IMG/VR virus record: IMGVR_UViG_3300006919_000090
Coordinates: 1 to 48,955 of that record
Length of the DNA: 48,955 nucleotides
Source: a virus
Direction: 5' to 3' (one strand)
In this document: in pieces, positions 1-7,814 of the stretch
Position numbering within the stretch: position 1 is the first letter of the stretch
Layout: each line of letters opens with the position of its first letter
Translations under genes and position numbers: made by a program
The notes under the pieces: model-generated
Seen by the model: only the letters and a program-made list of their open reading frames with translations
Told to the model about the DNA's origin: nothing
Database searches by the model: none

Positions 1-123
1 ACCCGATCTAATGGTACACCCATGGACGTGTTTGCCGAAGTCGGTGATATGTACATTGGTATGGACCATAGCTCCGGCGCAAGCTGCGTAGAGGCTGTGC
101 CTGCTTCTCTGATGCGTGACTAA
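1..123 (+). CDS. 3' end of an unidentified gene (cut by window edge)
   Basis: The frame is open from the first base to a TAA at 121-123 and gives 40 residues ending in PASLMRD. I recognise no domain. No start with a ribosome binding site is visible, and the only early in-frame ATG (base 22) lacks one, so the gene most likely begins outside the window. If the molecule is circular, the same frame stays open backwards across the window junction to an ATG at 48797, which would give a 93-residue protein. That upstream part uses AGG, AGA and GGG codons unlike the neighbouring genes, so the link is weak. A terminator-like hairpin follows at 158-187, consistent with this being the end of a transcript. 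Confidence 0.5.
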   Translation, partial: TRSNGTPMDVFAEVGDMYIGMDHSSGASCVEAVPASLMRD

Positions 124-157
124 ACTCCAGTAAGTACACCATAGTCACGTAGCATTT

Positions 158-187
158 GGGGGAGGGGTCCAAACTCTCCCCCTTTTT
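158..187 (+). terminator. Rho-independent terminator
   Basis: The 7-bp stem GGGGGAG (158-164) pairs with CTCCCCC (176-182) around an 11-base loop and is followed directly by five T (183-187). It lies between the partial gene at 1-123 and the primase gene. Its left arm also contains TTTGG...CCAAA, resembling the dispersed palindrome seen elsewhere in this genome. Confidence 0.7.
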
Positions 188-208
188 AATCCTCTTAGAG
201 TATGTCAT

Positions 209-1069
209 ATGAAACTTACAGATACCCAATACGTGTTCCGTACTGCTGATATGTCTGGCAATGAAGGCACTACACGGATTGATTGTCCGAATTGTAACCG
301 ACATACTCTGTCTGTAAGTTGGTTTCCTGACGGTACCGTGCTTTGGAATTGTTACAGAGCATCTTGTCCCACAAGAGGTGCAAGTGAGCAAAATCTATCA
401 GCAAGACAAATAGCACGGATACGCAATCGTGCAGAAGCTACTACAAAGACCGAGACTACATTTGTATGGAAAGATTATCCGTTCACCCATAACTTCTCAG
501 ACTCCGCAAAAGGTTTTATGCATATGTGGAGATTTCCGTATGCTCACCCCCGTATATACGAAGATGTCAAACGCAACCGCATGGTCTTTCCCATCTACAA
601 TGCGTCTGCTAAAATAGTAGATGCGGCAGGGCGCGCGCTTGACTCTGGCCAAAACCCAAAGTGGTACCGTTATAGTGACAGCGGATTGCCGTACATAGCT
701 GCCGAATTAGGGAGGGTCCCTACTTCTGACCAGATAATGATCTTAGTGGAAGATTGTGTTTCTGCTGAGATTGTAAATGAGATTGCGTACGACGCGGTTG
801 GTGTAGCTCTGTTAGGAACAAATCTGTCACAAACTATCCGTGATCACCTTGCGTTAAGACATATTCTCCGTAGGGAAGATGCGAAAAATGTAATCGTATG
901 TCTCGACCGAGATGCTGCGAAAAAGAGCATAGAGATGTTCCGTACACTTTCTAATATGGGGCATAACGTTATGTGGTTTGTACCTCAACAAGACCCTAAA
1001 ATGAGACATCATTTAGATGTTGAACAGTTAAAAGCTATGGCCCACACACTACGAAAAAGGATGATCTAA
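209..1069 (+). CDS. DNA primase (zinc finger + TOPRIM)
   Basis: This 286-residue protein should make RNA primers for lagging-strand synthesis at the phage fork. The N-terminal zinc-binding module shows C26-X2-C29 and C48-X4-C53. The TOPRIM domain shows the catalytic Glu in ILVED (E181) and the metal-binding pair in CLDRD (D233, D235); the segment GRALDSGQNPKWYRY before it matches the usual primase RNAP-like basin. It corresponds to the N-terminal half of T7 gp4; here the helicase half is a separate gene at 1519. Two ATGs lie close together (202 and 209); only 209 opens the long frame. The ribosome binding site is weak. A palindrome of the dispersed family lies inside the gene at 708-722. Confidence 0.88.
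   Translation: MKLTDTQYVFRTADMSGNEGTTRIDCPNCNRHTLSVSWFPDGTVLWNCYRASCPTRGASEQNLSARQIARIRNRAEATTKTETTFVWKDYPFTHNFSDSAKGFMHMWRFPYAHPRIYEDVKRNRMVFPIYNASAKIVDAAGRALDSGQNPKWYRYSDSGLPYIAAELGRVPTSDQIMILVEDCVSAEIVNEIAYDAVGVALLGTNLSQTIRDHLALRHILRREDAKNVIVCLDRDAAKKSIEMFRTLSNMGHNVMWFVPQQDPKMRHHLDVEQLKAMAHTLRKRMI
708..722. repeat. Dispersed palindrome, copy 1 (variant)
   Basis: TAGGGA-GGG-TCCCTA: perfect 6-bp arms with a 3-bp centre, inside the primase gene, where it is read as E-L-G-R-V-P-T. The outermost bases differ from the TTTGGGA consensus. Confidence 0.55.
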
Positions 1070-1143
1070 CGTCTTTTACCCCTGAACAAATGCACCTTCA
1101 CAAGAACTTCAACAAACGATCTCAACTAGAAAGGCTGAGTACG

Positions 1144-1353
1144 ATGAATGCTAATATCACTCTGTGCACCTTCGATGGTTGCCCCGTACAGAAGCAATGT
1201 AAACGGCATACTACGCATTGGCACCCATCCCAATTGTCTATGTGGCAATCTTATATAGGCTTCCCTGATGGCCATACGGGAGGTACAGACTGCAACGCAT
1301 ACTGGCCACTTCAAGATGTTGAACCCTCCTTTGGAAAGGATAACCAGTCATGA
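1144..1353 (+). CDS. Small Cys/His-rich protein of unknown function
   Basis: A 69-residue product starting MNANITLC. The frame extends upstream to an ATG at 1090 (87 residues), but only 1144 has a plausible ribosome binding site (AAAGG about 9 bases ahead). Conserved-looking features are a cluster C-X5-C-X4-QC-X3-H followed by a Trp/Tyr-rich segment (HWHPSQLSMWQSY), which suggests metal binding. I do not recognise the family. It sits between primase and helicase, and its stop overlaps the next short frame by ATGA, so a role near replication is possible but only from context. Confidence 0.6.
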   Translation: MNANITLCTFDGCPVQKQCKRHTTHWHPSQLSMWQSYIGFPDGHTGGTDCNAYWPLQDVEPSFGKDNQS

Positions 1354-1451
1354 CCCCTCTAGCCGAAACGGCTCGTAACGGCACCGTTAGAACTGAAAAA
1401 TGCAGAAGGGCTAAACTAAAGCTGGTAGAACGATACGGTACAAAAGTATGA
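1350..1451 (+). CDS. 33-residue basic peptide
   Basis: ATG at 1350 overlaps the upstream stop (ATGA) and has a good ribosome binding site (GGAAAGGA about 8 bases ahead). The product starts MTPLAETARNG, is rich in Lys and Arg, and ends at a TGA at 1449-1451, two bases before the -35 box of the helicase promoter. No family is recognised. The coupling and ribosome site argue for translation; the small size argues caution. Confidence 0.5.
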   Translation: MTPLAETARNGTVRTEKCRRAKLKLVERYGTKV

Positions 1452-1452
1452 C

Positions 1453-1481
1453 TTGACAAATCTTTCAAAGTGTGCTATAAG
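1453..1481 (+). promoter_or_regulatory. Sigma-70 type promoter ahead of helicase
   Basis: TTGACA (1453-1458), a 17-bp spacer, then TATAAG (1476-1481) preceded by TGC, an extended -10. Start of transcription is expected near 1488, about 30 bases before the helicase ATG. The segment TGTGCTATAA is shared with the leftward promoter at 48160-48188, which suggests a phage promoter consensus read by host RNA polymerase. Confidence 0.8.
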
Positions 1482-1518
1482 GGGGCTTCTTAATTAGCTA
1501 AGAAAGGGTAACGACAGA

Positions 1519-2742
1519 ATGGAATTGGCCTTATTAAAGGCACTGTTGGATAAAGAGTTGTATGAGCAGTACGGACGTACTCATTGTCCTGATGCATTGT
1601 TTACAGATGATGGTAAAACGTTAAAGAGTGTAATTGATAAAAGTATGGATCGGTATCAACGATCCTTAACAGCGGATGAAATTGAAGCTACCTTCTTCGC
1701 TGACAATCCCACACTCGCAGACGGTGCCAGAACCAATTGGCAGGCGCTTTTCTCAACGTTCAAGCGGCAGCAGCCCATCGGAGCTGACGTTGCCAAAGAC
1801 GTTATCGGCAAGCTGTTTACGCAGTATGTCGGGGATAAAGTTGCCAACATTGGTCTGGACCTTACAAACGGCAAGCAAACTAATCTCAATGGTTTGCGGA
1901 ATTTACTCTCTGAGTACGGGGATGATTTCCTGCCGTCCGTCACTGTAGATGATGAAAATCTTTCAGTAGACGCGCTCATTGAAGCAAACGCTCTTGAAAC
2001 GCAGTGGAAATTTAATATCCCGACGTTAGGTCGTCGTATCGAAGGTGTAAGCGGTGGACATCTCGTATTTGTAGCCGCACGTTCCAACACCGGTAAAACA
2101 TCTTTTCAATGCTCTATGATTGCAGGGCCTAACGGCTTCGCTGAACAGGGAGCTAAATGTATAGTCCTCTGTAATGAGGAAAGCACCCATCGTATAGGGT
2201 TGCGTATGCTAACGGCAGCGATTGGTAAGACGGCCAACTACATCAAAGATAACATAGAAGAGACTAAAAAACTCTTCGAGCCCTTCAAAGAAAACATCAT
2301 GATTGTGGATTGTACAGGCAAAAATATGGCATGGGTAGAGCGTGTCTGTAAATCGTACAACCCAGACATTGTGGTGTTAGATATGGGGGATAAGTTTGCT
2401 AGTAAGGAAGGATATGCACGTGAAGATCAAGCACTAAAAGATAACGCTATCTATGCACGGCAGATTGCTAAACAGTACGAATGCGCTGTATTCTACATGT
2501 CACAGCTATCTGCTGAAGCGGAAGGTAAGATTGTTCTTAACCAGAGTATGTTGGAAGGCAGCAGGACAGGTAAAGCGTCGGAAGCTGATCTCATGCTCTT
2601 AATTGCCCGTAACCCCCCGATGGAGGGGCAAGAAGAAGAAGACCCACAACGACATATAACAATTGCGAAAAACAAATTGAGTGGATGGCATGGCGTCATC
2701 CATTGTGAACTTAGTGGACAGACTGGAAGATATTATGCCTAA
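1519..2742 (+). CDS. Replicative DNA helicase, DnaB/T7 gp4 C-terminal type
   Basis: A 407-residue RecA-fold helicase that should unwind the phage fork with the primase encoded upstream. The Walker A loop is RSNTGKTSF (G192-K193-T194), the Walker B strand VVLDMGD lies near residue 287, and the DnaB-like later motifs YMSQLS and LEGSRTGKASEAD follow. The first ~170 residues have no motif I can name. The start is fixed by AAGAAAGGG 8 bases before the ATG and by its own promoter at 1453. In T7 this function is fused to the primase; here the two are separate genes with two small ones between. The 3' end overlaps the next start by 8 bases. Confidence 0.9.
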   Translation: MELALLKALLDKELYEQYGRTHCPDALFTDDGKTLKSVIDKSMDRYQRSLTADEIEATFFADNPTLADGARTNWQALFSTFKRQQPIGADVAKDVIGKLFTQYVGDKVANIGLDLTNGKQTNLNGLRNLLSEYGDDFLPSVTVDDENLSVDALIEANALETQWKFNIPTLGRRIEGVSGGHLVFVAARSNTGKTSFQCSMIAGPNGFAEQGAKCIVLCNEESTHRIGLRMLTAAIGKTANYIKDNIEETKKLFEPFKENIMIVDCTGKNMAWVERVCKSYNPDIVVLDMGDKFASKEGYAREDQALKDNAIYARQIAKQYECAVFYMSQLSAEAEGKIVLNQSMLEGSRTGKASEADLMLLIARNPPMEGQEEEDPQRHITIAKNKLSGWHGVIHCELSGQTGRYYA

Positions 2743-3175
2743 CAACGCAAATGCGATGGAACACAAAGAAAACGTTCGTGCTAAAATGCAACAAGCGTTA
2801 GCGTCGATTCTAACCGAACGTGAAATGGAGATTTACCAAATTATATCTACTGCGGTTAGCGAGAAAGACGATGCTATGCACCGGATGCACCAAAGTTATA
2901 CAGCCATAGCTCGCGGGGTAACTCCGTATCTAAGCGCGGCAGAGTTTGTCATCGTTTCCGCACAGATTGCTGCTATGTATCTTGAAGGTCTTAACGGAGA
3001 TAAAGAAGAGGAAGCACGCGCTTTGGTTGAAATGCCAGAAACGTTTAACAGTATCTTTAAGGCTAGTAGGATCATTAATGTTATTGTGGATGAAGAGTAT
3101 CCAGACGACGATGATATAGATGATACAGATTTGGGGCCATCCCAAAACGCACCAACAACCCTTACGAAACATTGA
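2735..3175 (+). CDS. Acidic-tailed helical protein, unknown function
   Basis: 146 residues from ATG 2735 (MPNNANAM), which overlaps the helicase stop by 8 bases and has GGAAG ahead. The longer frame from 2681 would lie deep in the helicase gene and has no ribosome site. The protein looks helical, with ILTEREMEIYQII in the first half and a strongly acidic stretch (EEYPDDDDIDDTD) near the C terminus. No known domain is recognised. Tight coupling to the helicase suggests a replication accessory role, by context only. A dispersed palindrome copy lies at its 3' end, read as LGPSQ. Confidence 0.65.
   Translation: MPNNANAMEHKENVRAKMQQALASILTEREMEIYQIISTAVSEKDDAMHRMHQSYTAIARGVTPYLSAAEFVIVSAQIAAMYLEGLNGDKEEEARALVEMPETFNSIFKASRIINVIVDEEYPDDDDIDDTDLGPSQNAPTTLTKH
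3130..3146. repeat. Dispersed palindrome, copy 2 (one arm position changed)
   Basis: TTTGGG-GCCAT-CCCAAA, 17 bp; the A of the consensus left arm is G here, so arms of 6 bp remain around a 5-bp centre. It ends 29 bases before the stop of the surrounding gene. Confidence 0.5.
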
Positions 3176-3182
3176 GGTTATT

Positions 3183-3368
3183 ATGCCTGATTATATGAAG
3201 CATGACGAATATGAGAAAAAGTCCAAAAACCACCCCATTAAAGAGCTAATTACGGCCTTCTTTGAGGATGGGAATAACCAGAAAGAGTATGTGCTCTACG
3301 TCTTACGCGATGTCTTCTATATGGTAGATGAGTACGTTGAAGCACTTGAAAATGAAGTGGAAGATTAA
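3183..3368 (+). CDS. 61-residue protein of unknown function
   Basis: Starts at ATG 3183 (MPDYMKHDEYEKK), with GAGG 6 bases ahead; an in-frame start at 3120 lies inside the upstream gene and lacks a ribosome site. The product is charged and probably helical, with an aromatic core segment YVLYVLRDVFYMVDEY that could be an interaction helix. There is no recognised domain. It lies between the helicase-linked gene and ThyX in one closely packed operon. Confidence 0.6.
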   Translation: MPDYMKHDEYEKKSKNHPIKELITAFFEDGNNQKEYVLYVLRDVFYMVDEYVEALENEVED

Positions 3369-3370
3369 AA

Positions 3371-3673
3371 ATGGCTAGAGGCCCACAAAAAAATCTATCA
3401 GACAACGCTGTAGCGTCTGCTGCTGCCGGCGTTTCACGTAGTCAGGCCACAACTTTAATGGAGCAGTTTCCAGAACCGCAACGTGTAATTGTAGTGTTTT
3501 CCAACACTGTTAACGGACAGGCAACAGACTCTGCCGCTCAAATTGAGCATGTTCATACTATCGTACACACACCGGTCGGTCTCCAGCTTCAGAAGCAGGA
3601 CGGTACGTGTGGGTTTTTTGCTGCCGGTAAATACCGGAGTTACAACACTGAGAAGTACACAGGTAGAAATTAA
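3371..3673 (+). CDS. 100-residue protein of unknown function
   Basis: Two bases after the previous stop, with GTGGAAG before the ATG. The protein starts MARGPQKNLSD, has a small Ala/Ser-rich N-terminal part, then alternating hydrophobic segments (RVIVVFSN, HVHTIVHTP) that look like beta strands. No family is recognised. Its TAA shares an A with the ThyX start codon (TAATG), so the two are probably translationally coupled. Confidence 0.6.
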   Translation: MARGPQKNLSDNAVASAAAGVSRSQATTLMEQFPEPQRVIVVFSNTVNGQATDSAAQIEHVHTIVHTPVGLQLQKQDGTCGFFAAGKYRSYNTEKYTGRN

Positions 3674-4332
3674 TGGCTGATCATAATGTCAAACTAGATG
3701 CATACACACATCGTATTAACGCGCAGCCGGAAGATACATTGGGAGACCATATTGTCTACTACGCTCGTGTTTCCAATCCCGCAAGTCAACAGCAGGGGAA
3801 AAACAATAGCAAGCTACTAACATATCTACATGATAATGCCCACTGGTCCCCCTTCGATATGGTGGACATAACTATGGATATCGGGTGCACACGTTCTATT
3901 GGACGACAGTTGCTACGGCATTGGACATTCCGTTTTCAGGAATGGTCACAACGCTATTCAGCAACAGAAACTCACGTAGCACCTATTAAAGCCCGTCTAC
4001 AGGACCACACAAATCGACAGAATAGCCTTCCGGCAGACGATGAACAGCTACAGCTATGGTGGCGCGAAGCGCAACGCAGCATTCTCAAAGAAACGTTTGA
4101 AACGTATGATCAGGCGTTAAAGCGCGGTGTTGCTAAAGAGGTGGCCCGAAACATTCTGCCGGAAGGTTTAACATATTCCAGACTGTTTATGAAAGGAACG
4201 ATCAGAAGCTGGATACATTATTGTATGGTTCGTACGCATGAAAGTACCCAATTGGAGCATCGAGAACTAGCGCTTGATATTGTCAAACAGATTAAGCGTG
4301 TATTCCCTGAAATTGAGGTGTTTGTATCGTGA
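3673..4332 (+). CDS. thyX: FAD-dependent thymidylate synthase ThyX
   Basis: A 219-residue flavin-dependent thymidylate synthase that makes dTMP from dUMP with methylene-tetrahydrofolate and NAD(P)H, feeding phage DNA synthesis. The ThyX signature appears as RHWTFRFQEWSQRY at residues 82-95, the phage form of RHRxxSxNExSxRY. NSKLLTYLHDNAHWSPF before it is the usual substrate-binding region. The length is normal for the family. It starts in a TAATG overlap with the upstream gene and overlaps the next by 4 bases (GTGA). With the class II ribonucleotide reductase and MazG it forms the nucleotide supply set. Confidence 0.93.
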   Translation: MADHNVKLDAYTHRINAQPEDTLGDHIVYYARVSNPASQQQGKNNSKLLTYLHDNAHWSPFDMVDITMDIGCTRSIGRQLLRHWTFRFQEWSQRYSATETHVAPIKARLQDHTNRQNSLPADDEQLQLWWREAQRSILKETFETYDQALKRGVAKEVARNILPEGLTYSRLFMKGTIRSWIHYCMVRTHESTQLEHRELALDIVKQIKRVFPEIEVFVS

Positions 4333-4658
4333 AACCTATTACGCAACAAGTACAGCTACAGATGGATATTGAGTCTGAATTGAAAGATGATGGAACTATT
4401 TCAGTTCAGTTTTATCTACCGCAGTCTAGTTGCTGCGTCGGCTCTTATGTTATACATATTCCGGAACTGATTGAAGATTATGTGACGGCTCATGTATATG
4501 AACAGCACGGCATTGAATTGATACCAGATCATCATGCTGAACAGGTCTGGAAAACGTTAGCGCTTTTTGCTCGTACAATAGCAGCGGCCTGTCTAAAAGC
4601 AAACAATCGGGTAGAAAAAATCATAGACAGTACAGCAGATGACTTATCTAGTTCTTGA
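4329..4658 (+). CDS. 109-residue protein of unknown function
   Basis: Starts with GTG at 4329 overlapping the ThyX stop and ends 20 bases inside polA. The first half looks beta-rich (ISVQFYLPQSS, SYVIHIPELI) and the second half helical (AEQVWKTLALFARTIAAACL). There is a CC pair at residues 35-36. No family is recognised. Overlaps on both sides make it part of the thyX-polA operon. Confidence 0.6.
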   Translation: MKPITQQVQLQMDIESELKDDGTISVQFYLPQSSCCVGSYVIHIPELIEDYVTAHVYEQHGIELIPDHHAEQVWKTLALFARTIAAACLKANNRVEKIIDSTADDLSSS

Positions 4659-6693
4659 CGTAGAAAATACGATTACGGTACGGGATAAACGAAAGTTTCT
4701 CGATCCGTTCGAGCCAGACAACAAATTGGTATTGGTGGGTACATTGAGCCCTGCCAATACGGACTCGGACATTTTCAACTTTGGCCATAATGACCATTCA
4801 AAAGTCGTACATAAACCTAAAGACCTGCAAATTCAGCTCGATAATGCTGAGTATCTTGTAGGGCATCACATTGTTCATGATCTGTTATGGTTGTGGGCTT
4901 GTGGGTTCAAGTATGATGGTCCTGTTTGGGACACGATGGTTGCTGAACATGTCCTGTTGAAAGGCGTAAAGAAACCTCTTAATTTGGGTGCGTGTGGAGA
5001 ACGTCACCAATTATCTGTTATCAAAGACACTTTTATGTCTGACCAACTAAAAGCTGGTGTATCTGTAGCTGATATGCAGTATGATGAGCTAGTACGATAC
5101 CTTAAAGGCGATCTTGTATCTACAGGGCAGTTAATGGATAGCCAGAAGCGTCTGCTGGAATTGCCTGAAAACCAAAGCTTAAAAAGGGTGATTAGCTTAT
5201 CAAATAAGGTAACTCTTTGTATTGCCAGAATTGCATATAACGGCTTTGCTGTAGACAAAGACGCTCTTGAAAATATTAAAGAGGAATACCACAACGAATA
5301 CACTGAAAATCAGGAGTTTTTGCAGCGTATGGCGCAGGAGGTTATGGGAGACACTCCTGTAAATTTGGCTAGTCCGTTGCAGCTATCCAGCCTTTTGTAT
5401 TCTCGTAAACCTACAAACAGGATGGTATGGGCTTCTCTTTTTGAGCCCCGTATGTCTGACACAGAATACAGAAAGCTTCGCGATGCAAATACAGAGATCA
5501 TATTCCGTACCCGAGCCGTCCGGTGCCAGAACTGTCACGGTAAAGGTAAAATCAGGAAAGTACGAAAGGACGGAACATTCTTCAAGAATGAGACAAAATG
5601 TCCTATATGTTCCGGGGAAGGTGTACGTTATGTAGAAACGAATGAGAAAGCCGGTTTAGGGTTTATCCCACCAACTAAGAGTTGGGTAACTGCTAACGGG
5701 TTTTCTACCGATGCGACAACCCTTACTACGTTAATGCATATTGCGCAACGCGCTGGTAAAGAGCAGAGTTTACGGTTCTTACAAGCGCTTCAGCGTAATA
5801 ACGCAGTAAGTACGTATCTGTCCACATTTGTAGGAGGTATTGAACGGAATTGTAAGAAAGACGGTCTGTTACACGTAAATCTCAACCAGACTACCACTTC
5901 TACGGCACGGTTCAGCAGTTCTGATCCTAATATGCAGAACATGCCCCGTTTCGGGACCTTCCCAATTAAGCGAGCTTTTACGTCTCGTTTTAAGGGTGGT
6001 GTGGTAGCTGATTTAGATTTTGCTCAGTTGGAATTTCGTATTGCAGCTTTCCTATCACAAGACGTGTTAGCTATACACGAGATTGAGACAGGCTTTGATG
6101 TACATAGCCATACGTCAAAGGTTATCACTGAAGCAGGTGAGCAGACAAACAGGCAACAAGCAAAACCGCATACGTTTGCCCCATTGTACGGGGCGACAGG
6201 CTTTGGCCGATCTCCGGCTGTAGCAGCTTACTACAAGCATTTCATTGAGAAATACAAAGGAATAGCAGCATGGCATTCTCAATTAGCCCGTGAGGCATTG
6301 AATGTGGGCACGATTACCACACCTTCTGGACGACAGTACGACTTTTCTCACGTTATCCGTAAGGCCAATGGTGATCCTACGCACTTCACGCAGATCAAGA
6401 ACTATCCCGTACAGGGATTTGCTACGGGAGATATTGTCCCGTTAGTATTAGTATATCTACAGGATTATATGGACACCCACAACATGCAATCATATATCGT
6501 AAACAGTGTTCACGACTCAATCGTGCTGGACGTTCATCCGGATGATATTACGTCTATCCCACAAGTGCTTGCAGATATCAATGCGGACTTACAAAGCCTC
6601 ATTGATGAAGAGTGGGATTTGGATTTTAACGTGCCACTTTTGGTTGAAGGGAAGATCGGCAAAAATTGGCTTGACATGGAGGACATTTTGTGA
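4639..6693 (+). CDS. polA: Family A DNA polymerase with DnaJ-type zinc-finger insert
   Basis: The 684-residue replicative polymerase has an N-terminal 3'-5' exonuclease: Exo I is LDVEN (D7, E9), Exo II is GHHIVHDLLW, and Exo III is YLKGDLVSTG. Residues 296-328 hold two CxxCxGxG units (C296/C299, C321/C324), the repeat of the DnaJ central zinc domain. The polymerase domain follows: motif A DLDFAQLEFR (~457), motif B RQQAKPHTFAPLYG with Phe513 at the E. coli F762 position, and motif C SVHDS (~624). The insert lies in the thumb-to-palm region, after NLASPLQL and before the STDATTLTTL segment, not at the T7 thioredoxin-loop site. From memory, HMO-2011 polymerase has the same arrangement. All catalytic residues are present. 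Confidence 0.93.
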   Translation: MTYLVLDVENTITVRDKRKFLDPFEPDNKLVLVGTLSPANTDSDIFNFGHNDHSKVVHKPKDLQIQLDNAEYLVGHHIVHDLLWLWACGFKYDGPVWDTMVAEHVLLKGVKKPLNLGACGERHQLSVIKDTFMSDQLKAGVSVADMQYDELVRYLKGDLVSTGQLMDSQKRLLELPENQSLKRVISLSNKVTLCIARIAYNGFAVDKDALENIKEEYHNEYTENQEFLQRMAQEVMGDTPVNLASPLQLSSLLYSRKPTNRMVWASLFEPRMSDTEYRKLRDANTEIIFRTRAVRCQNCHGKGKIRKVRKDGTFFKNETKCPICSGEGVRYVETNEKAGLGFIPPTKSWVTANGFSTDATTLTTLMHIAQRAGKEQSLRFLQALQRNNAVSTYLSTFVGGIERNCKKDGLLHVNLNQTTTSTARFSSSDPNMQNMPRFGTFPIKRAFTSRFKGGVVADLDFAQLEFRIAAFLSQDVLAIHEIETGFDVHSHTSKVITEAGEQTNRQQAKPHTFAPLYGATGFGRSPAVAAYYKHFIEKYKGIAAWHSQLAREALNVGTITTPSGRQYDFSHVIRKANGDPTHFTQIKNYPVQGFATGDIVPLVLVYLQDYMDTHNMQSYIVNSVHDSIVLDVHPDDITSIPQVLADINADLQSLIDEEWDLDFNVPLLVEGKIGKNWLDMEDIL
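5950..5966. repeat. Dispersed palindrome, copy 3 (one mismatch)
   Basis: TTCGGGA-CCT-TCCCAAT inside polA; the core GGGA-N3-TCCC is intact, with one outer base (C for T) off consensus. It is read as F-G-T-F-P. Confidence 0.4.
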
Positions 6694-6699
6694 TATAAC
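6671..6699 (+). promoter_or_regulatory. Sigma-70 type promoter ahead of SSB gene
   Basis: TTGACA (6671-6676), a 17-bp spacer, then TATAAC (6694-6699), with TGA directly before the -10. The -35 box lies in the last codons of polA. Transcription should start near 6706, about 80 bases before the SSB-like start codon, so the SSB and downstream genes can be expressed separately from polA. Confidence 0.75.
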
Positions 6700-6732
6700 G
6701 CCCTCTCTTGTCCGTAGTGTATGGACAGAGCA

Positions 6733-6751
6733 TTTGAGCCGCACGCTCAAA
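6733..6751 (+). promoter_or_regulatory. Stem-loop in SSB leader
   Basis: Perfect 7-bp arms TTTGAGC (6733-6739) and GCTCAAA (6745-6751) enclose CGCAC. It lies between the promoter at 6671 and the SSB-like start. There is no T tract, so this is more likely an operator or a leader hairpin than a terminator. Confidence 0.45.
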
Positions 6752-6785
6752 ATTATGACAGGACCTAAAGAAAGTATGTATGTAA

Positions 6786-7706
6786 ATGAGTACCAACGTA
6801 GCAACTCTCGACACCAACTCCGGTAATTTTCATGAACTCGCTATGGCGAGTGGTATTGACCCTGACGCATCTGCTGGTGGCTCCCGTAGCACTCTCTCGC
6901 GCCTAAAGCTTCAGCAAACCCCGATTATGGGGGAAGAAGTTATTAAAGGTAAGAAGCGCAATGTAGAAATCATTGCTGGTGGAACGTATTTTCTGGAAGC
7001 CGCAGACCGCTCATGGTCGGCTTATTCGGAGAACGCTACTATCCGTCCGTATCTTACGCGGGTTTCTTATTCCCGTTATATCCAGCCGAAAGGAGATGGC
7101 GGAAAAGGGTCCACTATGCGTTCCGTCATGTCTACTGATCTGCGGGGCGATCTTAAGGACACGGCAGGCGGCTTCAATTGTGGTAGGCCGAGTGGGTATA
7201 TTGACGATTGGAACGCACTACCGGAAGCTACCAAAACGCTACTCCGTTCTGTGAAACGTTGTCGGACCGTTTTTGGGACCATCACAATGCAGGATTGTAC
7301 GGACGGCGCAGGTCAGCCTATTGATAGCATCATTGACCACCCTTTCGTATTCGACATGGTGAACAAAGACGCCTTCAAAGTCTTTCAGAACGCGTTCAGT
7401 AATGTGGTGGAAAAAGGCCACCTACCTGTAGAATACACGGCAGCGTTGTCCGTTGTTCCGATCACTCTTAACAATGGTAATACGGTGTTCTACTCGTCTT
7501 GTCAGTTCGATGAAGTGCCAACACAGGTGATTACGCCCGAAGTACAGGAGACATTCACAGCGTTTTTGGAATGGGTAAACGCCCATAACAAATGGATTTT
7601 AAGTGAGTGGGCGAAGAATGCAGTGGATACGTCTGACGACGACGCCGTTGAAATGGTTGGTCGGGACGCACTCGATGAACTGATTGACGACGACATTCCG
7701 TTCTAA
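6786..7706 (+). CDS. Probable single-stranded DNA-binding protein
   Basis: 306 residues. The clearest evidence is the C terminus: a long acidic region ending DELIDDDIPF, the acidic tip that bacterial SSBs use to recruit partners. The body has no OB-fold signature I can state with certainty, but it contains aromatic-rich beta-like segments (RPYLTRVSYSRYIQ, FYSSCQFDEVP) and a basic patch (KGKKRNVEII). AAAGAAAG precedes the ATG. The position between polA and a recombination nuclease, with its own promoter, fits an abundant replication protein like T7 gp2.5. It is much longer than a typical SSB (~170 residues), so a different acidic-tailed replication protein is the alternative. Confidence 0.65.
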   Translation: MSTNVATLDTNSGNFHELAMASGIDPDASAGGSRSTLSRLKLQQTPIMGEEVIKGKKRNVEIIAGGTYFLEAADRSWSAYSENATIRPYLTRVSYSRYIQPKGDGGKGSTMRSVMSTDLRGDLKDTAGGFNCGRPSGYIDDWNALPEATKTLLRSVKRCRTVFGTITMQDCTDGAGQPIDSIIDHPFVFDMVNKDAFKVFQNAFSNVVEKGHLPVEYTAALSVVPITLNNGNTVFYSSCQFDEVPTQVITPEVQETFTAFLEWVNAHNKWILSEWAKNAVDTSDDDAVEMVGRDALDELIDDDIPF

Positions 7707-7711
7707 CAGAT

Positions 7712-7746
7712 AGAGCAGGGAGTTTTAGGCATGTGTCCCCTGCTCT
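7712..7746 (+). promoter_or_regulatory. Stem-loop 1 between SSB and nuclease genes
   Basis: AGAGCAGGG (7712-7720) pairs with CCCTGCTCT (7738-7746) across a 17-base loop. It begins six bases after the SSB-like stop and abuts a second, stronger hairpin. Confidence 0.55.
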
Positions 7747-7796
7747 GCCCCACCCGTAATCGCCACACTGTACGGGTGGGGCACTTCTTCTCTTTA
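7746..7796 (+). terminator. Strong stem-loop 2, candidate terminator or processing site
   Basis: A 13-bp perfect stem, TGCCCCACCCGTA (7746-7758) with TACGGGTGGGGCA (7771-7783), with a 12-base loop, followed by a pyrimidine-rich tail (cttcttctcttt). The tail is not a pure T run, so partial termination or RNA end protection are both possible. It shows that the nuclease gene starts at 7815 and not at the earlier in-frame ATG at 7731. Confidence 0.6.
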
Positions 7797-7814
7797 TATG
7801 TGAACGGAATTTAT

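Noticed and set aside
1217-1233. TTGGCACCCATCCCAA as another palindrome copy
   Set aside because: One arm mismatch plus a longer centre; too degenerate to count.
6424-6445. ACGGGA / TCCCGT inverted repeat in polA
   Set aside because: The 7-base centre and different outer bases do not match the family; likely chance in coding DNA.
7731-7814. Upstream extension of the RecB/Cas4-like gene
   Set aside because: It would translate through both hairpins into a composition unlike the rest, and has no ribosome site; ATG 7815 is preferred.
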